Source: Rapana venosa (Eukaryota > Mollusca > Gastropoda > Neogastropoda > Muricidae). Taken from it: a DNA stretch of 64,000 nucleotides. Below the pieces are notes generated by a model that did not search any database, was not told the DNA's origin, and was given only the letters and a program-made list of their open reading frames with translations. The DNA is taken from the NCBI GenBank assembly GCA_028751875.1, contig CM054145.1, forward strand, positions 39,974,714 to 40,038,713, given 5' to 3'. Every line of letters starts with the position of its first letter. Positions within the stretch are counted from its first letter, which is position 1. Positions 25,095 to 37,486 of the stretch are shown here, one piece after another. The translations under genes were made by a program, and so were the position numbers.

Positions 25095-26391
25095 GTCTGC
25101 TGCTGACCAGTGGTCAGCTCTTCAACAGCATGGTCTTTTGTGGAACTGTGTAGGTCCTTGGTAAGTCATCTACCTTTCTTCTTCACAGCTGTCTGCAGAT
25201 TCTGTCATAATTCGTATGCTCGAATCTGACATTATCTTGCTGTCACGCTGTGTCAATTGCTTTATAAATGCTTTTTCTCTACACTTGACATTAGAATGGC
25301 ATCACTCTTTCCACTGCTGAAAAAAAAAATCATATATGGGTGGAAAAGACAGTTTTCATGATGATGAAAAAATTTTCAACAAACTTTGATGGAATACAAT
25401 AACATTTATGTTGAAAAAAAGAATACAGACCAAACTTCATTTCTTGGTTCATGTAATTTACATCACACACAAGCCCCTGATATTGCTCCCCCCCCTTCTT
25501 CCCCCCAATTTTCTTAGTTCTAACAAAATATATCATTATTATGATTATACAACTTGTGTCTACATTCAAATTCAAACTATTTTAGTTTTTACCATTTGTT
25601 CTTTGACTGTTCCTTATCACTTGCTGAACATGGGAGCAAGAATACTTTCTTTTTATAATTTTAGATTCAGTCATGTTTATTCAAGCAGTTCTGTTGACAT
25701 CTTCTGTTTGTAGGTTACTGTAAACCCTGCTGGGATGTGTGTCAAGTCAAAATGATCTTTATTGAAGGTAAAAGATTTAGCTTATTTTTATCCTGCCCTT
25801 GTGTGTGTGTGTGTGTGTGTGTGTCTGGCCGAGTGTGTGTATGTCACTGTTTGTCGCGTGCGCGCGCTTTGCGGTGGGGTGGGGGGGTCTATAGTACCCA
25901 CAACATTAATTTTTAATATTATTGTGAAAAGACGTTTCCCCCAATACGAACATAGAGACTACAAGTCCGGAGGGCCTAACTGTTACAAATATCAATATCC
26001 AGGAGGTTGAGTACCAGACTGACGGACGCACTAGACTTGGTACAAAGCGCTCAGATTAAAGAGCACACACCCACTGCTGATTCTTTCTTCCCCGTAAACT
26101 TTCCCCCTTTATTTTAAGAAACCATTGATTCGCAAAATGAACGGCTTTTCTAGGGAGGTGGGGGGCAAAAAGGGAGCTGGTCACTTTCGTAAAGTTATTA
26201 GATCTACTTCAATATAAATATGGTAATATGCACGACAAATTGTATTGTTTTACCTGATGAGAATCCGGCGTCTGCATCACATTCGAAAATAAAATTAGCT
26301 GAGCTTTTTGTTTTACTTAACGTCTTTTCAGTGAAAAAATATAAACTTCGTACACAATACACCAATCATGTCTTATCACATACATAATGCG

Positions 26392-26423
<32 letters not shown>

Positions 26424-26840
26424 ACCATCTACTTAATTATCAACTTGTTAAAAATGGTTTTACCTTCTTTCTCTTGCGAAGTTGTATTAAACATACCTGT
26501 GAATCAGCAGCAAAACAGCATTAGATGAAGCCTTGTGTGACCATTATCATACTTTTTTTTTAATAGGAAAAGTAGGCTAATTATGTGAGATACACTTTCA
26601 ATGGTTTGTTGAAGAGTCCACACAAAAGGGAGTGGGTGTTCTGGAGGACAAGAAGACTGGAGCTATATTGGAGTTATATGAGAAAAATGTATTCTCTAGT
26701 CTTAAAAAACCAAACAAAACAAGTTGGCTCTTGAAGCAAGGACCCCCACCAGACCTCTTGATTTGAAAGGAGACCTAATATGACACAATTTCCTTTAAAG
26801 CAAATTTCCTTTAAACAGAGGACAATAAAAGAATTGAATT
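25095..26840. other. Upstream region of the zinc-finger gene
   Basis: Presumed promoter and intergenic DNA. It is AT-rich, with GT repeats at 25800-25825 and (CA)n at 26396-26423. No exon on either strand is supported. Confidence 0.5.
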
Positions 26841-26849
26841 GAAAAGGAT

Positions 26850-27190
26850 AGCCTGGTGGCTAGAGTGATGCGCATTGTGCCTGTGGTGTGCTGACCCGAG
26901 TTTTAATCTGTTCAAGAAAATTTTTCCTCTGGAGTTGACATCAGTGCCAACTCCACTCCCCCAAAAAGTCCTTCAGATGAGATTGTAAACCAAGGTCCTG
27001 TGTGCAAACACACGCAGAACATCTTGCGTACATGTTAAAAATTTGTTCTGCTTTTCGAAAGAGTAGGCCATTGTGTGCTGGTGGGGATGGATGACAAAAT
27101 TTTAAAACCTGCGTACACACGGGGACTGGATGTAAAAAAGCACATGAGTGCTTATTCCATTATCCTTGAAATAAAAGAACAAAAATACAT
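26850..27190 (+). repeat. SINE-A copy with head, tail type 1
   Basis: Near-complete: head (GGATAGCCTGGTGGCTAGAG, then CCCGAGTTTTAATC), GGAGTTGACATCAGTGCC, core (CCTTCAGATGAGATTGTAAA), middle and tail. Confidence 0.85.
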
Positions 27191-27209
27191 GTTTAAAAAG
27201 TGACGGGCA

Positions 27210-27850
27210 CTACTACTGAGTGGTGAAGACTGACTTCAACACTGTAGGTCCACCAAGTGGTGGGTTCCAATTTCACAACAGTGTCTGGTGAATCAAGGGT
27301 GGGGATTTTATGATCCCCCAGGTCAACTTAAAGTGCAGACCTGCAGCTTCTGTCACACACACACACACACACACACACCCACACAAAGTCCTTCGGATGA
27401 GACTATAAACCGAGGATTCGTGTTTAAATGCATGCAGAACATCTTGCCACACATTAAATCCTGTTCCGCTTTTCGGAAGAGTAGGCCATTGTGTGCCGGT
27501 GGGAACGGATGACAAAATTTACAAAACCGCATACACTCGGGGAAAAAAAGCAAGTAAGTGCTTATTCCATTATCCTTGAAATAAAAGAATAAATAAAATG
27601 TTAAAAAAATATATGTATGTATGTATAATTATATGTAATTCATGTCAGCGTCTGGCGGGTTACAAGAAACATGAACATACCCAGCATGCATCCTGCACAT
27701 AAAAAACTAAAAACAAACCCAACACCGAAGCTGCTCTGAAGTTGGAATGTGTCAGCTTAAGCCTGCATGTACATCTCCTGCAGAGTTACAAGCACAGGAG
27801 ACACCAAGCATTACACATCCCATCCAATAAGGGAATGCAGAGAGTAGAAG
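27210..27850 (+). repeat. Interspersed repeat E, interrupted by SINE-A
   Basis: The left part (GTGTCTGGTGAATCAAGGGT, then CAGGTCAACTTAAAGTGCAG) and the right part (AAGCTGCTCTGAAGTTGGAA, then CTGCAGAGTTACAAGCACAG) are contiguous in the copy at 52.5-53.1 kb. Here they are separated by (CA)n and a SINE-A copy. Confidence 0.65.
27380..27600 (+). repeat. SINE-A copy, tail type 1, nested in repeat E
   Basis: Core AGTCCTTCGGATGAGACTAT, TTCGGAAGAGTAGGCCATTG and a tail with AAATAAAAGAATAAATAAA. Confidence 0.85.
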
Positions 27851-28079
27851 AAGAGAGATATATATATCTAAGAGCAAGTCATGAAGTTTTATGTGTTTAC
27901 TCACTGTGTGCTACAGTGTCAGTTTATGCCCCAAAAGCAGCAGAATCTTTAACCTGCTGAGGGCATTGTCTTAGGGAAGAAGCTAACTCTCCTAGCTGTC
28001 ACTACAAAACCAGGCAGACTTGTTATTGAGCTGGGGCTAGTTTTTATTTATGTGGGGTGGGGTGGGGTGGGTCGGGGTG

Positions 28080-28490
28080 GAGAACAGTCTTGTGGTTAGA
28101 GTGCTGAGCTCGAGCTTGAGCTGGGATCGAGCCACCACCAAGGCGCCTGTTTTAGGGGATTTTACCCTGGTTTTAACATCAGTACTGACTCCACTCCCCC
28201 CAAAGTTCTTTAGATAAAGACTATAAATCAAGGCTCTGTGTGCAAATGCATGTAAAACATCTTGAGCACACTTAAAAACCTGTTCTGCCTTTCAGAAGAG
28301 TAGGCCAGCAGGAACAGATGACAAAAATTTTTATTAAAAAAAGAAAAGTATGCACACGGGTGTCATGTGTAGACTTCATCCCTGAAGTCAGAATGTGGAC
28401 ACCTGGTGGGGGAAAACAGTGACATACACAAAATCTCACTCCGAATGAACCCTGAAGCTCTATCCAAGGAATGAAAAAAACCAAAAGCAC
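28080..28490 (+). repeat. SINE-A copy with head and tail type 2
   Basis: Head AGTCTTGTGGTTAGAGTGCT, core TTCTTTAGATAAAGACTATA, middle CAGAAGAGTAGGCCAGCAGG, then the second tail (GGGTGTCATGTGTAGACTTC, CAAAATCTCACTCCGAATGA). Confidence 0.75.
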
Positions 28491-28499
28491 AATTGGAAT

Positions 28500-29066
28500 A
28501 TGGGCAGCAGTAAGCCTGAAAGCCTCTTGTAAGTAGGCAACAATTTAGGGCAATAAAATAGGGAAGAATTTGGTCATTCGACTTGTGATTTTTTATTGTT
28601 TGGTTGTTGTGTTGGTTTTTGTTTGCTTATTTTTGTTTGATTAGCACTACAGTGTAAGTCACAGATGAGTGTCTTAATTCCAAACACATTAGTTTTACCA
28701 TCTCAGAAACTCATGTTCTTTATTTGCTTATGCATGCATACATGCATGCATACACATGCGTGCACGCACCCCCACACACAAACACACACACGCACGCATG
28801 CATGCACGCACGCACGCACACACACAGAGTCTCTTGAATCTAATTTTTTTTTATTTGTTTGTAAGCAGCTTTTTTTTTTTTAAAGATAAAATCATGGGAA
28901 AAAATCATCAGCAGTGCTTCCACATATAAAAAGTTTTGTTCTTTATAATCATATGTAAAAACTTCACAGAAAAATCCAACAACATGAAAATCAAATAACT
29001 TCTAGGATTCATAGTTGATAATTAAACAAGTAAAAACAGTTGAAATAAACTAAGACATACAAAGCT

Positions 29067-29138
<72 letters not shown>

Positions 29139-31600
29139 AAAAGAAAAAACCACAATATAAGCAATATGAAAAAAACACAAAATACTAGTTTGTATTGAAA
29201 AAGATGTTTTAAAATTGTTAAGAACATGACATTCTCACAAAAAAAAATGTGGTCAGCTTATGTCCACTTGTCATCAGAGAAAGAAAAAACAAAGGGAATG
29301 AAGAAATCAACATACAAGAAATAATGATAATAATAATTAAAAAAAAAAAAGGTTTAAATCTCATCGATTGAGCTTTAGCAGTTCAAGTGTAAATATTTGT
29401 CACAGAAACTGGTTCAAAAATAATAATAATAACACCTTTTACACATATACACAACATAATGCTTTGCACTGAAATGAAATGCTTGTAGGATATCATATGC
29501 AAGTTGCATATCTTTACATTGTGCAAACAGAAGGTGAAAAAATTACAAACATGCACACAAATGCAAAAAGAAAAACAAGAACTTAATTTTTAAAAAAGAG
29601 AGACAGATTCCTTGTCAAGTTGACAATGCATTATCACAGTCTTATTGGTTATTACAGATCCAAAAACAGATAATATACATACAGTACATGGAGAGTTTAG
29701 TAAAGATACTTAACAAGTGTAAACTGTATGAAAACATAGGAGACAATATGTGGACAGGACTTTATGTCACTGGTTCGTTTTACCCTGAAGGCATGTATAC
29801 AGATAGAGTCCTTTCATTGAGCTTTATATTTTCCATGGTCTGATCACACAGTCATTAGGCATGCAGTGTGTGTATATGTGTGTGTGCGTGCATGTGTGTG
29901 TGTGTGTGTGCATGTGTGTGTATGTGTGCATGCGTGTGCATGTATATATACTCTGCACACATGAATGCATTCAGGTGCTTGCCTTGGCAAATATGTTGCA
30001 TAAACTGTATATATGTGTGCTTGAAGTTGTGCATAAAATCCACCGTGAAGATGTGAAATGTACACATCGCTTGAGTCACCATAATACTGATCCAAACAAA
30101 ATTCAATTCTGGCAAACACGTAACATATAATACTGCTTATAACAGAAGGCAAACATGGAAAGGCTGAATTCAGCATACACAAATACAAAAATAATTCTGA
30201 AGCAAGAACAACAACAACAAAAACCCCATCATGTTAAGAAATGAATTGGGGTGGGTGGGGGATGGGGGGTGGAGGGGTCCCTACCTTTTGAAATATTCAA
30301 GTGTTGTTACCCCATGCCACTGGTTATAAAATCAAAGCTATACCCAAGTCATTCTGACATCTCATCAGATCCAAAAAGCCATGAAGGAGGTAGTGTGTGT
30401 GTAAGTGTGTGTGTGTGCACATGTACGTGCATTATTGCGTGCATGTGTGCATGCATATGTGAGTGTGTGCATGCATGCGTGCATGCGTGTGTGTGGAAAC
30501 CTTAACAGAAGCCAAGATAAGACCAAGGAACACAGAACCACCAAATCAAAGATATTTTTGTTCACTCCATGACAACAAATGAATAAAACCAATTAATACA
30601 AACCGATCAATTCAAGGGACAGGCATTCTGGAAAGTCCAGGTCTATCAAGACAGAGGATGAACAAAGAATGCAGTCAAATGATAGAAATTCTCTCAGTTA
30701 AAGACACAAACAACCCCCCCCCCCAAAAAAAACCCCCCAACAAACAAAAAAACACACACACACAAAAACCACAACAACAACCTAGCACAAAGGAAAAGTT
30801 TGTTGGTTGCTGTTGATGTGCTCTGCCCCCCCTCTTTGGTGTATATGCTATAATTATACATAACCTATATTCTTTTTTTACATGGAGCTTCTCTGCAATA
30901 ACGAGCATGTAAGGTTTATGACAGCTTTAGGTTTAGTAACCAGTTTATGTAGATTTTAGGGCACCATAAAATGTCATGGGTTTTTGTTTAAGAAAAAAGG
31001 TAAATACACAGCCAAATATTTACGGTCTGTTAGAATTTATGCTTTATTACACCAAATATACTTTTGCTTTATTACTTTTATCACTTTGCAGAATTATGGC
31101 ATGTTTTGCTGACCAGATGCAGTTTTCAACCATGATGTCATAAAAAAAAAAAAGATGGCAGGAAAAGGCACACATCTTGTGCACGAAGGACACAAACACA
31201 TCATATACACAGTAAAATCCTTTTAAAGAAAACAAACACCCCAGCCTAAAAAAAAAGCACCACCCCCCCCCTTCCCCCAAACCCCTTCTACTTTGTGCAG
31301 TTAGATTTTCAACAACATATTTTAAAGAAATCAACAGCTATTTCTTAAAAAATGTTTGAGCCAATTTGTGACCATAATGTAGATAAAATAAAAAGATTAT
31401 ATTCGACATACAACATCAATGGTTATATTACTTTGAATAAAAAAGTGCAATTTGATACTGAAATGTATATATATACGTCGTTGTGAGAAATGTGGAATGT
31501 GTGAATTACCCTGCTAAGTTATAAAATGTATTTATCAAAGTCAGAAACACTGAGACAGAACAAACTTTAAATATATCACAGAGGAAACACAGATGAACAA
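28500..31600. other. Intergenic AT-rich region, no gene seen
   Basis: It contains GCATGCAT-rich runs at 28740-28820, poly-A followed by (TA)n at 29070-29133, GT-rich repeats at 29868-29945 and 30391-30495, and A/C-rich low complexity at 30710-30790. Two AATAAA words on the minus strand at 31041-31070 could belong to the 258-aa gene to the right, but they lie 1 kb from its stop. Confidence 0.5.
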
Positions 31601-31668
31601 AAATATTCACTAAAATTGAAGGAAGAAGACAAGAAGAGTGAGAGAGGGAGGAAGGAAAGAAAGAGAGA

Positions 31669-31707
31669 AAAAGAGGGGGAGGGAGAGATAGATAGATAGA
31701 TAGTGAT

Positions 31708-31793
<86 letters not shown>

Positions 31794-31920
31794 ATGTGAG
31801 ACAGAGACAGAATAGAACCAGAGACACGAAACAAGCATACTATCAGTTTCATCACAGTTCAATTTAAGTTACTCCCCATCTTTCATAAAGGAGCCCATAC
31901 AACCTGTCACAAAGGCATAC

Positions 31921-31996
<76 letters not shown>
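31669..31996. repeat. Two (GA)n tracts
   Basis: (GA)n at about 31708-31792 with a GATA run before it, and (GA)n at about 31924-31996 followed by (CAGA)n. Both lie just downstream of the 258-aa gene. Confidence 0.9.
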
Positions 31997-32019
<23 letters not shown>

Positions 32020-32079
32020 AAGCACAGACAGGAGAAACGGACCATGCGCTTCGTTTCAGCCCTGTTCAGTTCCCAGTTA

Positions 32080-32209
32080 TTATTTCTTGTCTTCTACAGG
32101 CGGCAGAGTCTGGGGCAAAGGCGTGGCTGGCTTCCATCCCTCCAGTCTCCGCACCTCGTCTATCTCCTGCTGCAGTTGTCTCCCTTGATCTTTTGCTTTG
32201 AACGTCTCC
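32080..32209 (-). CDS. 258-aa gene exon 7 (last)
   Basis: Acceptor gttatcag|GGAGAC. A nearby upstream AG (aactcag) would put the exon out of frame and was not used. It encodes ETFKAKDQGRQLQQEIDEVR, then LEGWKPATPLPQ and the C terminus VEDKK. Confidence 0.82.
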
Positions 32210-34017
32210 CTGATAACATCAATTTTATGGACTGAGTTAATTAAGGGGCAGAAAGTTGCTGGTAACCCATTCACGGGAAAAATGAAAAATGGAATGCGCA
32301 ACAAGAGAACGCTTTCAGGACTTCATAACGTTGGGTAAAAATGATGAAATCACCTGCAAATCATTTTCCCTTTACCGACTTATAACAACGCAACTTTCCC
32401 AAAGGGGGATGAAAAAGAGTAAAAATCAACTAATTTCCTCATCATCCCACCCCAAACCCAAAAAAAGGCAAAAGCAAGAAACAACCAGCCAAAGTGGGGG
32501 GGGGTGTGGGGGGGGGGGGGGGGGAGGGGATAGCCCGTGGTTAAGCATGACTCTTGATCGATGGTATGTTTAAAGCAAACCTTTGAAATTTTTCCTCCCC
32601 TGGAGTTAACATCAAAAACCATTTCCCTCCCCTCAAAGTCCTTCAATAAGAGTGTATGCGATTTTCCCATGTAAAACACGCCCAACATCTTCTCTCTCTC
32701 TCTCTTTCTCTCTCTCGTGGAGTTCGGGGTGATCTCCCTTGGATATAGGCAGGGTGAAATTTTGCTGCGTAAATTTTGTGTTTAAATTGCCAAATAAACC
32801 AGCACCATGCCAGTTGTTGGGTTACCAACAATGCTGGAAGTGACACTAGGTGCCCTGCTGCAGCAACACTGCATCACTTCATGGAAGGTCTGTGGAGAAG
32901 GCGAGCAAACGACTGTTGTGCTTCGACTGAAGGCTGGCTCAAGTGATGGGAACATGGCTGGTCAACAAACACCTGTGTACTTCCGCAGAAAGCTGCCCAG
33001 TCAGACCAACAGGGACCGACGAAGGACAGAGGAGAGGAGACAGGCAGAGGAGAGGAGGCGGGCAGAGGAGAGGAGACAGGCAGAGGAGAGGAGGCGGGCA
33101 GAGGAGAGGAGGCAGACAGAGGAAAGGCAAGAAGACAAGGCAAGTGCATTGTTGGCATCAGAAAATTTGCCAAGTTTGTTTATGCCAACACCCCCCATCA
33201 CCCAGTCTGTCTCACACACCAACACCCTAGCCTCTCCAAACCACATGCCTTCGCAATCGCTGCTTCCCACACATGATTATCGCTGTGCGTCAGGTGCTGT
33301 CACAGTGTTGGAAGCTGACACAGTAGCTGAACAACAAGGTGGAATTGACCTGGTTGAGGTGCCTGTACCTGACATTATGATGGAGGGGGAGGACTGTGAC
33401 GAATATCTAGATCAGATTCGGGATGCAGGCTACAGTGGAGATACTATAAAGAACTATGTGGGTGGGCTGAGAAACAGATCCCTGCAGAGAAATCTCAGGG
33501 ACGTTTCTAGAAACAACGACTTTCTTCATGGGTATACCTCTGATGAAATACCTGATACTATCATTTGTGAAAGTGAAGATATGATTTTTCAGTTTATCTG
33601 GACAGATGACACTTACAACCCTGCTGATTACTTTTGGTTTGCAAAAAAGAACCCCAGGCAACTGACTCAGGAGGAAAAAGACATTTATTCAAGCTGCAGC
33701 TGTGGACACCTGCCGATCGTGACAGAATCAAAGACAGAATTAGTGCTGGACTGGATGTTTTACATGTTATGATGGATGCTATCAGATTTTTTCTGGGTTA
33801 GAAGTGACTGTGGTTGCCTGTATATGTGCGTGTGTGAGTGTGTGTGTGTGCATGCGCACCCTCTTGTGCGTGCTGTGCGCGCGTGTGTGTATGTGTGTGT
33901 TGTGTATGTTGTGTGTGTGTGTGTGCGTGCGTGTGTTTGTGTGCGTGTCGGTGTGTGTGTTCGTGCGTGTGTTGTGTGCGTGCGCGCGTGTGTGCATGCA
34001 TATGTGTGTGCATATGT

Positions 34018-34051
<34 letters not shown>

Positions 34052-37000
34052 GAGAGAGATGAGAGGAGAGAGAGAGAGAGAGAGAGAGAGCAAAACAGGA
34101 CGGTTAGGCATATTGTGAGTTAGGTTTTTCACGTGTTGGAAAGAGCATGAGTTACCGGATCAGACGGAATGTAGGGACAGGAAGCCCTGTCACAGACTGG
34201 GTGTTTAAATGATGTTTGTGGTTGTTGTTACCCCCCCCCCCCCCCCTTTCCCCATTAGCAATGGGCGAAAGTGTTAGGCACCAATTCATCTGAATCGTAA
34301 TGTAAAACACTTCACCATGTTGTGGAATCCATGCCATGTCGACCATTTGGGCTGTAGAAATGATACATCTGTATTTCTGAAAATACGTGTTTTGTGCCCA
34401 GTCCCCTTCCCACTGTCCCCTTGTAAATGGGCTTTAACAGCTTATTACAAAATATTGTCATTGTCATTGTCTCTCTCTCTCTCTCTCTCTCTGTGTCTCT
34501 GCGCATGCATGTGTATTATATGCATGCATGTGTGCATGGATGTGAGTGCGCATGTGAATGCACAATGGCAAGTGTTTATGCATAAGTGTGTGGGTGTGTT
34601 TACATGGATGTACGTGCTTAAAGTGCATTTATGTTTGAATGCCAATAACTTTTTAAAAACAAGAACGACAGTAAGAAAAAACCCAGGAACCATAACAATC
34701 CAAACATATACTAATAAACTGACAAAAAAAGGGGCATTTTCAACTAGTAAGCATGTTCAAATGACTACAGCAGATGTCAGGGTGACTCACCTGGGCCTGT
34801 TGGCCAGTGGTGTCAGTGGTATGAAAGTGTCAGGTGAGCGCACAGGTCGTGCTGGTCTGTAAACCCGTGCCAACCACACACAACAACATGCACAACACAC
34901 ACGCAGTGAGTCAGTCCACGCAGTGCTCCACACCAAAACACATGTGCAAAAATCACACACCTGAGACATTCACTGAGAGAAACGGGTCATTTGGTATAGA
35001 ATAGTGCGAGGTTTCAATTTATAAACTTGCAACACCTCTCACAAAAGGGGAGCTTAATGTTATGTTCTCTTTAGTACTACCAAACACAAAAACTACCTTT
35101 TTGTGAGAGGTGTTACAAACTCCACACATGTCTTTTTTGTTTTTTTAAAACTATAATTGATATGCTGCATGTTGCTCTGTTATATAAGCTGAATCTCTAC
35201 TTTTCAACAAAAATTGCACCCCCCCTCCCCCACTCCAGCAATGAATAAGCAGTGTCATAGAAGAATCCACACCAAAATATTAATTAAATGGTGCAGAGCA
35301 AAAACTGGTCACTATTTATCACTGACTTCCATTCAACAGATTTCCTGAACTCCTGTTATCCTCTTTTCACAAAAAATAGGAGGGGGAAAAAACGTATGAG
35401 GAGGGATTAAAACTTCTTTCTGACAAAATTGAGTATATGTCTTGATTTTCAGAGCAAAACTTACACCCATGGAAAACAAGAAGTCTTGGGTTCAAATCCC
35501 ATCTTCATTAAGGAAAATATTTTATCTCCTTTTTCTTTATCATGGACGATAATTCAACCCTACTTTTTTCTTCTGAGATGACAAATTGAATTTCTGTGTC
35601 AAACAAACATTAAGTGCACATAAAGGAGCCCACAAACAAATGATTGTGGCAAAATTTTCCACAAAACTTTTTTTGAAATCTCTTGCACAACTGAAACATT
35701 CATGCCGATAAGACAAAGAACAGAAGGGAGGTTCCATACTACATAGCAACTGATTCCAAGGGGAGAATGTCTTGAATTTCACACAGACAAATTTGTTATA
35801 TTTTAATACAAAAGGATGATTCTTTGGCATGTGAACTTACTTATTTGGGTCTGGGTTAGGAGGTTTGTCTCTAAAGCACACATGTTCACACTGGCATGTT
35901 AGAAACACAAGAATTGTGCAGTGTAGTGTGTGTGTGTGTGCGTGCGTATGTGTGCGCATGTGTGTGTTTGTACATATTGGGGAATGAGTGTATGAATATT
36001 CATAAACTTTAAAAAAAACTTACGATAGTACAAATATTGTTCTGTTTATCAGAAAAACTTTAAAAATGAGTGTGCTCTAATAACCACCAAAACCCCCCAC
36101 AAAAAATCAACAATTTAGAAAAAAAGGATAAAACTGTAAGGGAAAAACCCTTCAAAAACTGCAAAGAGAAATCCACACTGTTTCTTCATTCTGCGTATTT
36201 CTTTTATGTCAGCATGTAAGGGTGAACATGCATGTGCACAAAAATGCATAAACACATAACTCTTAAAAAACAAAATGCACACACAAACACACAAACTTGT
36301 ACATGCATGTCCACAGACACAAAGACACAAAAACACACACAGAGACACACATACATAATTATTTGTGGATCGGTGGTCTAGAGGTAACGCGCCTGTCTAG
36401 AAAGCAAAAGTCCAGGTCGGAAGTGTGCGGTGGTTCGAATCCTGTTTGGGCCCGACACTTTTTCCCCATCCGTTAGACCATGAGTGGTAGTCTGGGCACT
36501 AGTCTTTCGGATGAGTTGATAAACCGAGGTCCCGTGTGTCACACAAAATTATTCAGTGCATGTAAAAGAACCCACGGCAACAAGAGAGTTGTCCCTGGCA
36601 AAATTCTTAGAAAAAAGCCACTCTGATAGGGAAACAAATTCAGTTGCAGACAAAACAAACAAACAAAAAGGGTGGCGCTGCTCTTGTGGCACCACTCTCT
36701 CCCTGTAGAGCAGCCCGAATTTCACGCAGAGAAATCTCATGACTTAAAGTGGTATAAATGAATAGATAAATCAACAAAATACATTCACACATACCCATAT
36801 CTTGTCACAGCACGTGTGGAACCCATTTTGTGAAAACTAGGGGCGTATTCAGGGGCCTGATAGCTTTTGTCCCCTGGAGAGGCCTCCGAAATGTCGTTTC
36901 TCTTGTTCATCATCGTCGCTGTAACACACACAGCAGCACGAGTTTTGGCACCCAAAGACACATTAGACATACTGCTCTGAAGTCAAGAGTATGGCTGCCT

Positions 37001-37451
37001 GTGTGGTAAGGTACTTAAAAAAGTCATACAAGCATACTTCTCACCCAGTGTACATTTATGACCTCACAGTGATTCCCAGGTGGGATGAGTGAGTCAGAGT
37101 GCTTATTCTGGGTGACCATCCCTGGGTGTTATCTCTTTCACCGCCACGCGTGACTTTAGTCGACGTGACAGGTCATGTTAAAAAGGACAGGTTTTTGTTT
37201 CTTTTAATAATAATAATAAATAATAATAATGTATGGAATTTATATAGCGCTGAATCTTGTAAAGCAACAAATCAAAGCGCTCAAGCGCTTAATACAGTAA
37301 CAAGGTTTTACACCTCAGTTATAATAATACTTTCATGTGCACTACTGCGCAGAGCCGAGGACCGAGATGGATGGAGGAGGCTTACCACGGCATCGTCTTT
37401 CATGTCTCCCCCACGACCGCCAAGGTCACGGGTCTGATGATGATGATGATG

Positions 37452-37486
<35 letters not shown>

